A DNA stretch of 64,000 nt from assembly GCA_910579845.1 (NCBI GenBank), contig CAJTWL010000012.1, forward strand, positions 6,144 to 70,143. Direction: 5' to 3'. Origin of the DNA: an uncultured Muribaculaceae bacterium (GTDB lineage Bacteria > Bacteroidota > Bacteroidia > Bacteroidales > Muribaculaceae). The notes under the pieces were generated by a model. The model worked only from the letters and a program-made list of their open reading frames with translations, ran no database searches and was not told the origin of the DNA. Position 1 is the first letter of the stretch. Each line of letters opens with the position of its first letter. Positions 35,801-43,865 of this stretch are shown here, piece after piece. Both the position numbers and the translations under genes were made by a program.

Positions 35801-36882
35801 TCTCTGTCCGAGACTATATCCTTGATTACGGATCTGGACAAACCTTCCGGTATAAATCCGGTGTAATTGAAGTTAAGGAATTTGTCGTGGGTAGGCGAGA
35901 AATAGTTGACTCCGCCGTAGTAGGTCCCTACCCAGATATTCCCTTTCCTGTCGCAATACAATCCATACACGGATGAATGTGTCAGTCCTCCGATATTTTG
36001 AGGAATCTCAATCCTGCTTGTTATCTCTGTGGCAGGATCATACCGATATAACCCGCTAAATGAGCCATACCATATTTTACCGTCCTGGTCCTCTACGATG
36101 TTTCGTATCTGCGTTCCGTTGACTGCTCCTGTACGGCTTGTGGGCATATATACTTTTACAAGGGTTTTGTCGTCAAACCTGTATCTGTATAATCCGTCAT
36201 CATAAGTAGCTATATAGAGTGTGCCGTCCTGTGATATGATACGTGAATGGACATTCTTGTCAGGCAACAGGTTGAGATGGGCATGAGTTTTCCGGTCATA
36301 TATATGCAGACCATTTGATGAGGCGAGATAAAAATTGTCAGAGTCGAATGAAAGGTGAACAGAATGTAAGCTTTCGGGTATTCTGAAGAGAAGAGATGCT
36401 TTGTCTGATTGGGGATTCCATTGCATGATAGAGTCACCGGACAGAAATGCAATCTCCCCTTTATATCCTCCCAGACTACGGATTTTGCCTTGATTGGTGA
36501 TTTTCTTGAATCTCCCGGTGTCTATGCCGTACTTTATGATATCGTTGTCTATGAACAGATAGACATCACCTGCAGAATCCATCTTGATGGAATTGACACT
36601 ATTGCCGATCCAGAGTTTATTGTTGCCGTCCCCTTCAGGAATCTGACCCTTGAAAAACTTGATACTTGTACCGTCATATATGTTGACACCCTCTTTGGTT
36701 CCGAACCACATCCTCCCGAATTTATCTTGAGAGATGCTTAAAACTGTTGTCTGGCTTAGTCCGTCTCCCAATGTCAGATGACGAAAATATTCCGGGTGTA
36801 CCGACTCGGGACATATTATGGCGATTATGATAAACGCCATGACTGTCGCTGTAAATTTATTCAAGGGATTCCTGGTTTTCAT
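32842..36882 (-). CDS. Hybrid two-component system sensor/regulator (HTCS) of the polysaccharide locus
   Basis: One 1346-residue protein joins all parts of a two-component system: a signal peptide, a periplasmic double beta-propeller of repeats like GRMWFGTKEGVNIYD and GNIWVGTYYGGVNY (about 30-700), a Y_Y_Y domain (about 705-765), a membrane segment near 770-793, HisKA with ISHELQTPLTL (His near 829), an HATPase domain (NAFKYTPDGG, DNGKGISEKDLPFIFDRFY, STGIGLAFAKSIV), a receiver with VIISDVMMPRMKG (Asp near 1141) and a C-terminal AraC HTH (about 1235-1346). Such proteins sense oligosaccharides and activate the nearby PUL. I start at 36882; a TATATTTG -7-like box on the minus strand at 36888-36895 would make the transcript nearly leaderless. 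A longer form could start at 36933. Confidence 0.95.
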   Translation of the reverse strand: MKTRNPLNKFTATVMAFIIIAIICPESVHPEYFRHLTLGDGLSQTTVLSISQDKFGRMWFGTKEGVNIYDGTSIKFFKGQIPEGDGNNKLWIGNSVNSIKMDSAGDVYLFIDNDIIKYGIDTGRFKKITNQGKIRSLGGYKGEIAFLSGDSIMQWNPQSDKASLLFRIPESLHSVHLSFDSDNFYLASSNGLHIYDRKTHAHLNLLPDKNVHSRIISQDGTLYIATYDDGLYRYRFDDKTLVKVYMPTSRTGAVNGTQIRNIVEDQDGKIWYGSFSGLYRYDPATEITSRIEIPQNIGGLTHSSVYGLYCDRKGNIWVGTYYGGVNYFSPTHDKFLNFNYTGFIPEGLSRSVIKDIVSDREGNIWFATDGAGIGSLDSNWNVRENISSMTAGRALRQNNVRSMVYDSRKHKLYIGTHLGGLSVYDIERRSMLNLIDDPKFQSYPGKIIHNLKIYGDNLFISSSSGLSYMNLSTGEIKSILTPVKPKVFDIDSSGNIYYSSSLGKGIYKIHNPTSSRPVIEKIASDDDKIKTTSLCVVERGVLRATLGHGLIYYSEDHAKGEIIDSDNSRLPDDYCYAITRGRGDNVYVVSGENIVRLNMNDRSMLNVPFSGIFSDSHVINGSALYCLPTGEILIGSTKGITLLNPDDFEASSSNKWAPKIFFSRLIMQNRDIVPDKDGGILSTALPDATQITLPSDNNDFSIIVGLSDYVATTGISVIEYRMDGIDNEWHMASGNEIKYHSLPPGKYTLRARQSGGNEIALSVVVPTPWYTSWWAWIIYIAAALASISFIIYKTLTETRLRLLLRKEMNEKELIERLNQEKLVFFTNISHELQTPLTLINSHIDNLLTRYQRHHKLTEGLIKIRNHSLQMSHLVTQLLDFRKFQQTKQVLRVGVHDANESLREAAVSFTDHAVNRDIEYIIDTDESPLKGIYDPALINRVLVNIISNAFKYTPDGGRIYCTVKKGDNDELVFEIKDNGKGISEKDLPFIFDRFYNGDADESDLQNIDIQSTGIGLAFAKSIVDRHHGRIEAESRNGNGALFRVTLPASARAYADEENVIFDAEKTVPEPVSPLPYVPEENTAESVYGEKQNDTPLILIVEDNKELLENLCEFFSDYYRVAAASDGENGLRKARELTPDVIISDVMMPRMKGTEMCRLIKSDVNLCHIPVILLTALHSTESKLEGLNTNADDYVTKPFESKLLLARVDNLLRLRRVLRKQFEQQPIQEVDMSNVNPLDRELLRRTTEIIEKNIRNLDFDIPMLCREVAMSRSLFFNKFKSLTGMTPNAFIQNYRLKYAATLLKSQTHLTIAEVADKCGFETPIYFSRCFKKQYGVPPLLYRKGTVQE

Positions 36883-37024
36883 ATCTGCAAATATAATAAA
36901 TGTATAATTACAGAAATCAGCCTTGTGTTTCAATAAATTCTTTTATGTTGTCCGGATTGTTTTGTTGGACGATTGTGTAAATAGATATGGACAATTGTGA
37001 CAGGTTCGGGATTGCATGGCTGTT

Positions 37025-37032
37025 TAAATTTG
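37025..37032 (+). promoter_or_regulatory. -7 box candidate for the uronate catabolic operon
   Basis: TAAATTTG matches TAnnTTTG, 30 bases before the DUF4861 ATG at 37063, in the divergent interval between the HTCS gene and the catabolic operon. No good -33 element is seen, as expected if an activator is needed. Confidence 0.45.
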
Positions 37033-37062
37033 TGCAGTTTGTATTTTCATAATATCCGGACT

Positions 37063-38175
37063 ATGCCTAAAAGACTGATAAATTTTTTCATCACACTTGC
37101 TCTCTGTCTCCGGCTTACTGCCGCCGAGAGCGGAAATTTCAGGGTAGAGGTCAGAAATGATTTGCCGCAGATGCGTACCGAGATGGCGGAGGTCTCCGCT
37201 TCGGAATTTCCTCAATCGGATTTTGTAATCCGCGATGACCATTCATGTGAGGTGCCTTGGCAACGAACGTTTGACGGCAAGATTATCTTTCCTGTTTCAG
37301 TAGGTCCGAACGGGACTGCTGTTTTCAATATATCTGAAGGGAAGCCGTCTCGTGTCGAGAAGATATGTCAGGCTTCTTTTTACCCTGAAAGAATCGATGA
37401 TTTTGCATGGGAGAACGATTACTGTGCCTATCGTGCGTACGGTCCGGCATCGAAAGGGGAGATGTCAGGATATGACGTTTTCACGAAATCCAATACTCGT
37501 CCGGTCGTGGCGGAGAGATATTTTAATGAACTTGTAAGGCGGGTATCATATCACGTCGACCATGGCGACGGTATGGATCAGTATGATGTGGGTCCGACTT
37601 TGGGTGCCGGCGGTTCCGCTCCGGTCGGCAAAAACGGGAATCTCATCCTTCCGGGAGCTTTCTCTAAATGGCGGATTCTGGAGAATGGACCGCTGCGGAC
37701 TACGTTTGAACTCATTTATGAATATGGCGGCGGACGCGATACGCGCACATTCACCCTTGATGCCGGAACCCCGTTCAATCATGTCGTATCGCATCTGGAG
37801 GGGTTTGATGTCGATTCAATCGCTTCCGGCATAGTGGTGCACAAAGGTGACACGAAAAGCTATACGTCAGGAGAGGGATATGCAGCTTATTCAGATCCGA
37901 CATCTGCTCCTACCAAGGGGAATGGCAGAATATTCATCGGGGTGGTCAATACCGATGGCGGTAATGTTTCCTATAGGTCTCTTCCCAAGACGATGAAAGG
38001 TGGAGTCGGTCATCTTCTACTCAAATCACGGTTGAAGCGCGATAAGGATTATTCATATTACTGGGGAGCATCCTGGAGCAAGGGAAAGACGGCGACATTC
38101 AACCAATGGGTGTGTGAAATCGAGGATTTTATAAGATGTCGCAAGAATCCTTTAAGAATCAAGATATTGAAATAA
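37063..38175 (+). CDS. DUF4861-family secreted protein
   Basis: The 370-residue protein has a signal peptide (MPKRLINFFITLALCLRLTAA) and a beta-sandwich-like domain with the DUF4861 features FRVEVRNDLPQMRTEM, FAWENDYCAYRAYGPA, YFNELVRRVSYHVDHGDGMD and YDVGPTLGAGG. The family is found in uronic-acid degradation loci and has a fold expected to resemble galactose-mutarotase-like or PL-like sandwiches; no activity is established to my knowledge. The start at 37063 fits the signal peptide and the -7 box. It opens the operon that continues with kduD 22 bases later. Confidence 0.78.
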   Translation: MPKRLINFFITLALCLRLTAAESGNFRVEVRNDLPQMRTEMAEVSASEFPQSDFVIRDDHSCEVPWQRTFDGKIIFPVSVGPNGTAVFNISEGKPSRVEKICQASFYPERIDDFAWENDYCAYRAYGPASKGEMSGYDVFTKSNTRPVVAERYFNELVRRVSYHVDHGDGMDQYDVGPTLGAGGSAPVGKNGNLILPGAFSKWRILENGPLRTTFELIYEYGGGRDTRTFTLDAGTPFNHVVSHLEGFDVDSIASGIVVHKGDTKSYTSGEGYAAYSDPTSAPTKGNGRIFIGVVNTDGGNVSYRSLPKTMKGGVGHLLLKSRLKRDKDYSYYWGASWSKGKTATFNQWVCEIEDFIRCRKNPLRIKILK

Positions 38176-38197
38176 TAAAATAATAATATATATAGAT

Positions 38198-38989
38198 ATG
38201 GTTAATTTTTCACTTGAAGGTAAGGTCGCTTTGGTTACAGGCGGTGTATACGGGATAGGTTTTGCTATTGCCAAGGCTTTCCATGAGGCTGGAGCCAAAA
38301 TCGTGTATAATTGTAATACACAGAGTTCTATGGACATGGGTGTCGCCAATTACAAGGAGGCGGGTATAGATGCCACGGGCTATATGTGCGATGTCATCGA
38401 TGAAGATGGTGTCAAGGCTATGGTCGCGGATATAGAGAAGCGGATAGGTACCATCGACATACTTGTCAACAATGCCGGTATTATCAAGCGTATCCCTATG
38501 ACCGAGATGGATGCTGAGGAATTCCGCGAGGTTGTGGATATAGATCTTGTAGGACCCTTCATCTGCTCCAAGGCTGTTATTCCGGGCATGATAAAGAAGG
38601 GTCATGGCAAGATTATCAATATTTGCTCTATGATGAGCGAGCTTGGTCGTGAAACAGTAAGCGCGTATGCTTCAGCCAAGGGCGGATTGAAGATGCTCAC
38701 CCGCAATATCTGCTCCGAGTATGGAGACGCCAATATCCAATGCAACGGTATCGGTCCGGGCTACATAGCTACACCTCAGACAGCCCCGCTTCGCGAGATA
38801 CAACCGGATGGTAGCCGTCATCCGTTCGATCAGTTTATCATTGCCAAGACACCGGCGGGACGATGGGGCACTCCTGAGGATCTGATGGGTCCGGCTGTAT
38901 TTCTCGCATCGGATGCTTCCGACTTCGTAAACGGTCATATATTGTATGTAGACGGCGGAATACTTGCCTATATCGGCAGACAGCCGTAA
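38198..38989 (+). CDS. kduD: SDR-family 2-keto-3-deoxygluconate-forming dehydrogenase (KduD-like)
   Basis: The 263-residue cytoplasmic short-chain dehydrogenase has the NAD-binding TGGVYGIGFAIA motif (about 14-25), NNAGI (about 91-95), and the catalytic Ser-Tyr-Lys (ICSMMSELG... then SAYASAKGG). It resembles gluconate 5-dehydrogenase/KduD enzymes. In this operon with KduI, KDG kinase and KDPG aldolase, the expected reaction is reduction of 3-deoxy-D-glycero-2,5-hexodiulosonate to 2-keto-3-deoxygluconate. No signal peptide, so it acts in the cytoplasm. Automatic tools might call it gluconate 5-dehydrogenase (idnO); the context favours KduD. Confidence 0.88.
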   Translation: MVNFSLEGKVALVTGGVYGIGFAIAKAFHEAGAKIVYNCNTQSSMDMGVANYKEAGIDATGYMCDVIDEDGVKAMVADIEKRIGTIDILVNNAGIIKRIPMTEMDAEEFREVVDIDLVGPFICSKAVIPGMIKKGHGKIINICSMMSELGRETVSAYASAKGGLKMLTRNICSEYGDANIQCNGIGPGYIATPQTAPLREIQPDGSRHPFDQFIIAKTPAGRWGTPEDLMGPAVFLASDASDFVNGHILYVDGGILAYIGRQP

Positions 38990-39017
38990 TCTGATCCTTG
39001 AAATCTGAATTAACGTC

Positions 39018-40439
39018 ATGGAAGGAATTTTCAGCTACATTATAGGATTGGGCGCCGCTGTCATGATGCCGGTAATCTTTACGATTCTCGGGGTGTGTAT
39101 CGGTATCCGTTTTGGCGACGCCTTGAAGAGCGGTCTCAAAGTAGGTGTGGGCTTTGTGGGACTGTCAATTGTAACAGCATTGCTGACATCCGCACTCGGT
39201 CCCGCTCTTGATAAGGTTGTAGAGATATATCAACTGCAATTGCGTGTGTTTGATATGGGATGGCCCGCCGCCGCATCCGTGGCATACAATACTGCTGTCG
39301 GAGCAATGATCATACCGGTATGCTTGGGAGTGAATATACTTATGCTGCTTACCAAAACTACCCGAACAGTCAATATCGACCTATGGAATTACTGGCATTT
39401 TGCCTTTATCGGCGCTGTCATCTATTTTGCGAGCGACTCATTGGCGTGGGGATTCTTTGGCGCGATTGTATGTTACATAATCACGCTGATTATTGCAGAT
39501 ATGACAGCTCTGAAATTTCAGAGATTCTATAAGGATATGGACGGAATCTCTATCCCGCAGCCATTCTGTGCCGGTTTTGCACCTATCGCGTGGCTTGTCA
39601 ATAAAGGGTTGGACAGAATCCCGGGTATAAGTAAACTGGAAATTGATGCGGAAGGGATGAAGAGGAAATTCGGACTCCTTGGAGAACCGTTATTCCTCGG
39701 TGTGGTGGTTGGTATGGCAATCGGTTGCCTGACTTGTGAGTCAGGGGTGCAGATTGTGGACAAGATCCCGTATATTTTAGGACTCGGCATCAAGATGGGT
39801 GCCGTCATGGAGCTTATACCGAGGGTTACTGTCTTGTTCATCGAGGGTCTGAAACCTATCAGCGATGCTACCCGCGAACTTATCGCACGCCGCTTCAAAG
39901 GTGCCGACGGTCTTAATATAGGTATGAGTCCGGCTCTTGTAATAGGTAATCCGACTACTCTTGTTGTATCCCTGATTCTGATACCTGTATCATTGGTTCT
40001 CGCTGTGATACTTCCGGGCAATCAATTCCTGCCGCTTGCCTCCCTTGCCGGCATCTTCTATCTATTTCCATTGGTCCTGCCCTTTACCCGAGGAAATGTG
40101 TTCAAGACATTTATAGTGGGATTAATCGTGATTGTCATGGGTTTGTATATGGTTACAAATATGGCTGAGTGGTTCACGCTTGCCGCCCGCGATGTCTATG
40201 CCGCAACTGAAGATTCTGCCGTTGCCATACCTGACGGTTTCAGTGGAGGTTCACTTGATTTTGCCGGAAGTCCGTTGGCATGGTGCGTTTTTAAACTTGT
40301 GCACAATCTGAAATGGATAGGGACAGGTTTGCTGATAGCGGGCACGATGGCTTTGATGTGGTGGAACAGAATGCTTATCATCCGTAATCGAAACGCCATG
40401 ATTGCCAATGATTCGGACAAAATCGAGACAATAGAATAA
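39018..40439 (+). CDS. Orphan galactitol-type PTS IIC permease
   Basis: The 473-residue polytopic protein is an EIIC-GAT-family permease: many long hydrophobic segments, MEGIFSYIIGLGAAVMMPVI at the start, a GDALKSGLKVGVGFVGL segment, FDMGWPAAASVAYNTAVGAM, and GNPTTLVVSLILIPVSL late. In enterobacteria IIC works with soluble IIA and IIB for sugar transport with phosphorylation. No IIA, IIB, HPr or EI gene is in this window. It lies inside the uronate operon between kduD and PL8, so it is best viewed as the inner-membrane transporter of a uronate breakdown product, working as a uniporter or symporter. The substrate is inferred. Confidence 0.88.
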   Translation: MEGIFSYIIGLGAAVMMPVIFTILGVCIGIRFGDALKSGLKVGVGFVGLSIVTALLTSALGPALDKVVEIYQLQLRVFDMGWPAAASVAYNTAVGAMIIPVCLGVNILMLLTKTTRTVNIDLWNYWHFAFIGAVIYFASDSLAWGFFGAIVCYIITLIIADMTALKFQRFYKDMDGISIPQPFCAGFAPIAWLVNKGLDRIPGISKLEIDAEGMKRKFGLLGEPLFLGVVVGMAIGCLTCESGVQIVDKIPYILGLGIKMGAVMELIPRVTVLFIEGLKPISDATRELIARRFKGADGLNIGMSPALVIGNPTTLVVSLILIPVSLVLAVILPGNQFLPLASLAGIFYLFPLVLPFTRGNVFKTFIVGLIVIVMGLYMVTNMAEWFTLAARDVYAATEDSAVAIPDGFSGGSLDFAGSPLAWCVFKLVHNLKWIGTGLLIAGTMALMWWNRMLIIRNRNAMIANDSDKIETIE

Positions 40440-40460
40440 AATATATCTAAATTATAAATC

Positions 40461-43400
40461 ATGAAAACAAAACTCAAATTAAATTCATCCTTGGGTAAGG
40501 TTCTGGCTATTGGCGGTTTAGTCGCCTTGTGCTCTCAAGTAAGCATGGCTCAGACCTATTCATTTGAGGATTCGAAGTTGCCTGCCAACTGGACAGTGGA
40601 AAATGCAGCAGTTTCTTTTACTTCCGAGCATTCGACGGATGCGGATGTTGCACTTGTTGTAGAGGTGGCGCCGGGGCAGACAGGTGTGATAAACTGTCCG
40701 TTCCCTACACCGAAGAAACAAACGAATGCCAAGTATAATTTCCATGTGGAAATTTATAGTTCCAAAATCACAGAGACACCTCTTGTCGTGAATTTTTATG
40801 ATGAAGATGGAGAACTTCATTTAAGTGGTAATGCTGTAATGAATTACAAGGGATGGATGCCTTATTATCGATCATATACCAAAGATTATGGTGTTAATGG
40901 TATGACCAAGAAGGCAGCCAGAATGTCTATCAGTATTGACAACAGCTCATCTGCAGAACCGGTAAAATTATGTTTCGACAATTGGAAACTCGATGCAAAC
41001 ATGTCATCTGTTCTTGCGCTTCCTATCAGTGTAAAGGATGTGGGAAATCTCTCTAACCAGACTCAGCAGCCGCTTATGCTCTATTCCTATTCATATAAAG
41101 CGGCTCATGAAGTCCCGCTGGCACCTGCGACAGCAGAGGAAAAGGCGGCAATGGCGTCGATAAAGGCATCTCTTCCTTTGGCTCCGGATGCAACCGATAC
41201 AGATATTGCGGCGGCCCGCACATTTGTGCAGGGTCTCAATATAAAACGTAATGCGGATGGTTCGGTCAAGGCAGACCGCATCATTGCCAAAGCATCCGAT
41301 TATAAAAGGGATAATGAAGTGATGGTGCTTCAACATCTGAACGCATTGGCGGCTTCTGATGATCCTTCAGACTCCAAGATGTTTACAGACTTTATGGATG
41401 CTGTGCTTGATGCCAATATCTTCTATAGATTTCCACAATTGAAATGGAGCACCTATGAGGATGTGCGCCTTATTCCCCGTCTGATGCTCTGTCTTGTTCC
41501 GAAAATGAATGACGCACAAATAACGGAATGGCTGAAGAACGTGCGATGGATAACCGAAGAGGGATGGTCCAATGCTCCGCTGGACTATTTTGCAAATAAA
41601 TACAATTCGGATATTCTTTATCTTTGCGGGGGTAGCAACTACTACCTCAGTTGTGCGGTGAATGATCCCGATCCGGATGTCGCTGCCCGTGAAATGAGAT
41701 CTTTCAAAAAGATGCTCGAACTTGTTCTCACTCCGGTTTCCGGTGGCTATGAAATTATGAAGCCGGATGGCTGCGGATATCATCATGGAGTACATTATAA
41801 CAATTATATGTACTCCTTCAACCCATGGGTGACATCTGCCTATATCTTGAAAGACACGCCATTCTGCGTCGGGAAACAGGCATATGACAGAATCAAGGCT
41901 GCAATTCTGACATGTTACTCAATGTCAAATAGAAGCACACCTTATTCCAATCCTGATGACCCTGCCGATCCAACCAATAATCTCTATGCAAAAAGTCTTG
42001 CGGGTCGCCATCCTTTTGACAGCGGTCAGGTCAACCAATTCTTCCCCGATATTTTCAGACAGACAATAGAACTTTCAAGTAAATATTATGGCGGGTCTCC
42101 TGATCCGGAACTTGCCGCGGCATACAATTATTATACAATGACCGATACATATCAGGTACCGGTAAAGGATTTTACAGGCTTCTATCAATATAATTACAGC
42201 CCGATAGGTGTATATCGCACTGATGATTGGGTAGTGACCATGCGTTGTCCGACGACTGCGGCCTGGGGTGCGGAGATTTATTCAAACAAGAATCGTTTCG
42301 GACGCTATCAGTCCACCGGTTCCATGGAGGTGATGTATAATGGACGCAAATCAAATTCCGGTATGCCTCTTGTCGCCGCCGGATATGACTGGAATGTTGT
42401 TCCCGGAACTACCACTATCCATTATACAGACTGGAAATCCATGCTTCCGAATGGCAACATCACCACCCGTTTCGACCAATTCTCTGAAACGACAGATTAT
42501 TCAGGCGCTTTGGCTTGGAATCTGGGCAAAGCGGGAATCTTCTCTTGCGAGTATGAACAGTCGGATGCACATAGCAACGGAAGTGTATGCTATACGGAAG
42601 CTGAGTCAACTCATCTTAAATTTCATAAAACAATTCTCGCGGTAGATGGAATGCTCTTCAATATGGGATCGGACATATCGACCAAAGGAGAATATAACGA
42701 CAGCTGGATTACAGCTACCAATCTCTTTCAGGAAGTGGGTGATGACCTGAAAGATTTCAGTGTAAACGGCGACATGATGAGCCGCAATGCAGATGCAAAG
42801 AATCTGGATTGCAATTCACGTAATGTATGGATGGTATCGCCGAAAGGGACAGGTATCATCGTCCCTAAAGGTAATAGAAATGTAGTTGTCAAATATGGAA
42901 CACAGGAAGGTCCTCATGGAGATGGCGCTACTTATGACACTGCTCCCGAGACAGCTGTAGGGGCGAAAGCTTATATCAATCACGGTGTCAAGGTGAGTGA
43001 TGAGAAATATTCGTATATTATGGTGCCAGGAACCTCTGCCGAGACGCTGAAAGGTTCGGTCGATGAATATGTAGACCGTTTTAATGTGATTTCCAATGAA
43101 GGAAGTTTCCATGGTATCTATTATAAACCACAGGCTCTGACAGCTTTGTCATTTTATGCTCCTACGGAAAATACCGGACTCGATTTCATAAAGAGTATTA
43201 ATTCCCAGATGCTTGTGATGCACCAGAAGCAGTCTGACGGTCATATGGCTCTTGCTTTATGCTGTCCGAACCTGCATCCAACCCGTCTAAGTTCGACTCT
43301 TTGTGACTGGACTTCTTCCGGCACGGAAGCAACCGTTACAGTTGACGGAGAATGGAAATATGACGGAGATGCAAAGAATGCATTTGTGTCGGCAGCCAAT

Positions 43401-43730
43401 GGTTCGACCGTTATCAATGTCGCACTCAACGACGGATTTCCGGTATATCTTGATCTCAGACCTGTCGGATCAGGTGTGAATGAATTGAGTATCGGAAACC
43501 TCAATGCTAAAGTATCTTCACACGGCGATGAGATTACGGTTTCTCTTTCCGGCACATCCGAAGGTGATGTCGCTGTAGATGTTTATGACATGAACGGCAT
43601 GAATATAGGTAAAGCAATGATTGCCGCAGGCTCAAATGAATGCCGTGTAAATGCGGCAGCTTCTTCTGCTGTGAATATTGTACGTATCACATCAAGCAAC
43701 GAGGTGAAGACAGTTAAGGTTATCAGATAG
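40461..43730 (+). CDS. PL8-family polysaccharide lyase, chondroitin ABC lyase-like, with T9SS-like tail
   Basis: The 1089-residue secreted enzyme has a signal peptide ending near AQT (30-32), an N-terminal carbohydrate-binding-like sandwich (about 32-180), an alpha/alpha toroid (about 210-560), beta-sandwich domains (about 570-1000) and a C-terminal tail. The catalytic segment DGCGYHHGVHYNNYMYSF (436-453) supplies the His and Tyr, matching DGTAWRHEGNYPGYSF of chondroitin ABC lyase; LAGRHPF supplies the Arg, and GYDWNVVPGTTTIH is a further PL8 block. The substrate would be chondroitin, dermatan or hyaluronan-like. The last ~75 residues (VDVYDMNGMNIGKA to a KVIR end) look like a type A T9SS sorting domain, so it may be surface-attached. 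A 13-bp hairpin follows. Confidence 0.9.
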   Translation: MKTKLKLNSSLGKVLAIGGLVALCSQVSMAQTYSFEDSKLPANWTVENAAVSFTSEHSTDADVALVVEVAPGQTGVINCPFPTPKKQTNAKYNFHVEIYSSKITETPLVVNFYDEDGELHLSGNAVMNYKGWMPYYRSYTKDYGVNGMTKKAARMSISIDNSSSAEPVKLCFDNWKLDANMSSVLALPISVKDVGNLSNQTQQPLMLYSYSYKAAHEVPLAPATAEEKAAMASIKASLPLAPDATDTDIAAARTFVQGLNIKRNADGSVKADRIIAKASDYKRDNEVMVLQHLNALAASDDPSDSKMFTDFMDAVLDANIFYRFPQLKWSTYEDVRLIPRLMLCLVPKMNDAQITEWLKNVRWITEEGWSNAPLDYFANKYNSDILYLCGGSNYYLSCAVNDPDPDVAAREMRSFKKMLELVLTPVSGGYEIMKPDGCGYHHGVHYNNYMYSFNPWVTSAYILKDTPFCVGKQAYDRIKAAILTCYSMSNRSTPYSNPDDPADPTNNLYAKSLAGRHPFDSGQVNQFFPDIFRQTIELSSKYYGGSPDPELAAAYNYYTMTDTYQVPVKDFTGFYQYNYSPIGVYRTDDWVVTMRCPTTAAWGAEIYSNKNRFGRYQSTGSMEVMYNGRKSNSGMPLVAAGYDWNVVPGTTTIHYTDWKSMLPNGNITTRFDQFSETTDYSGALAWNLGKAGIFSCEYEQSDAHSNGSVCYTEAESTHLKFHKTILAVDGMLFNMGSDISTKGEYNDSWITATNLFQEVGDDLKDFSVNGDMMSRNADAKNLDCNSRNVWMVSPKGTGIIVPKGNRNVVVKYGTQEGPHGDGATYDTAPETAVGAKAYINHGVKVSDEKYSYIMVPGTSAETLKGSVDEYVDRFNVISNEGSFHGIYYKPQALTALSFYAPTENTGLDFIKSINSQMLVMHQKQSDGHMALALCCPNLHPTRLSSTLCDWTSSGTEATVTVDGEWKYDGDAKNAFVSAANGSTVINVALNDGFPVYLDLRPVGSGVNELSIGNLNAKVSSHGDEITVSLSGTSEGDVAVDVYDMNGMNIGKAMIAAGSNECRVNAAASSAVNIVRITSSNEVKTVKVIR

Positions 43731-43782
43731 ATTGATAAGAGGTAAAAAAGACAGTTATTATTGGGTTTAATCAGGTAGGTCT

Positions 43783-43818
43783 GCATTTAGAGCTTATTTT
43801 TAAACAAGCTCTAAATGC
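43783..43818 (+). terminator. 13-bp perfect hairpin between PL8 and the KDG kinase gene
   Basis: GCATTTAGAGCTT (43783-43795) pairs perfectly with AAGCTCTAAATGC (43806-43818) across a 10-base A/T loop. No T run follows, so it may be a processing site, attenuator or partial terminator that sets different levels for the lyase and catabolic genes. The arm-plus-loop sequence TTTAAACAAGCTCT recurs at about 32829 and, inverted, at 63403. Confidence 0.5.
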
Positions 43819-43865
43819 CAGCTTATCTGATTACTGATATAGTTTTTTTAAGTAGTTAATAAATA

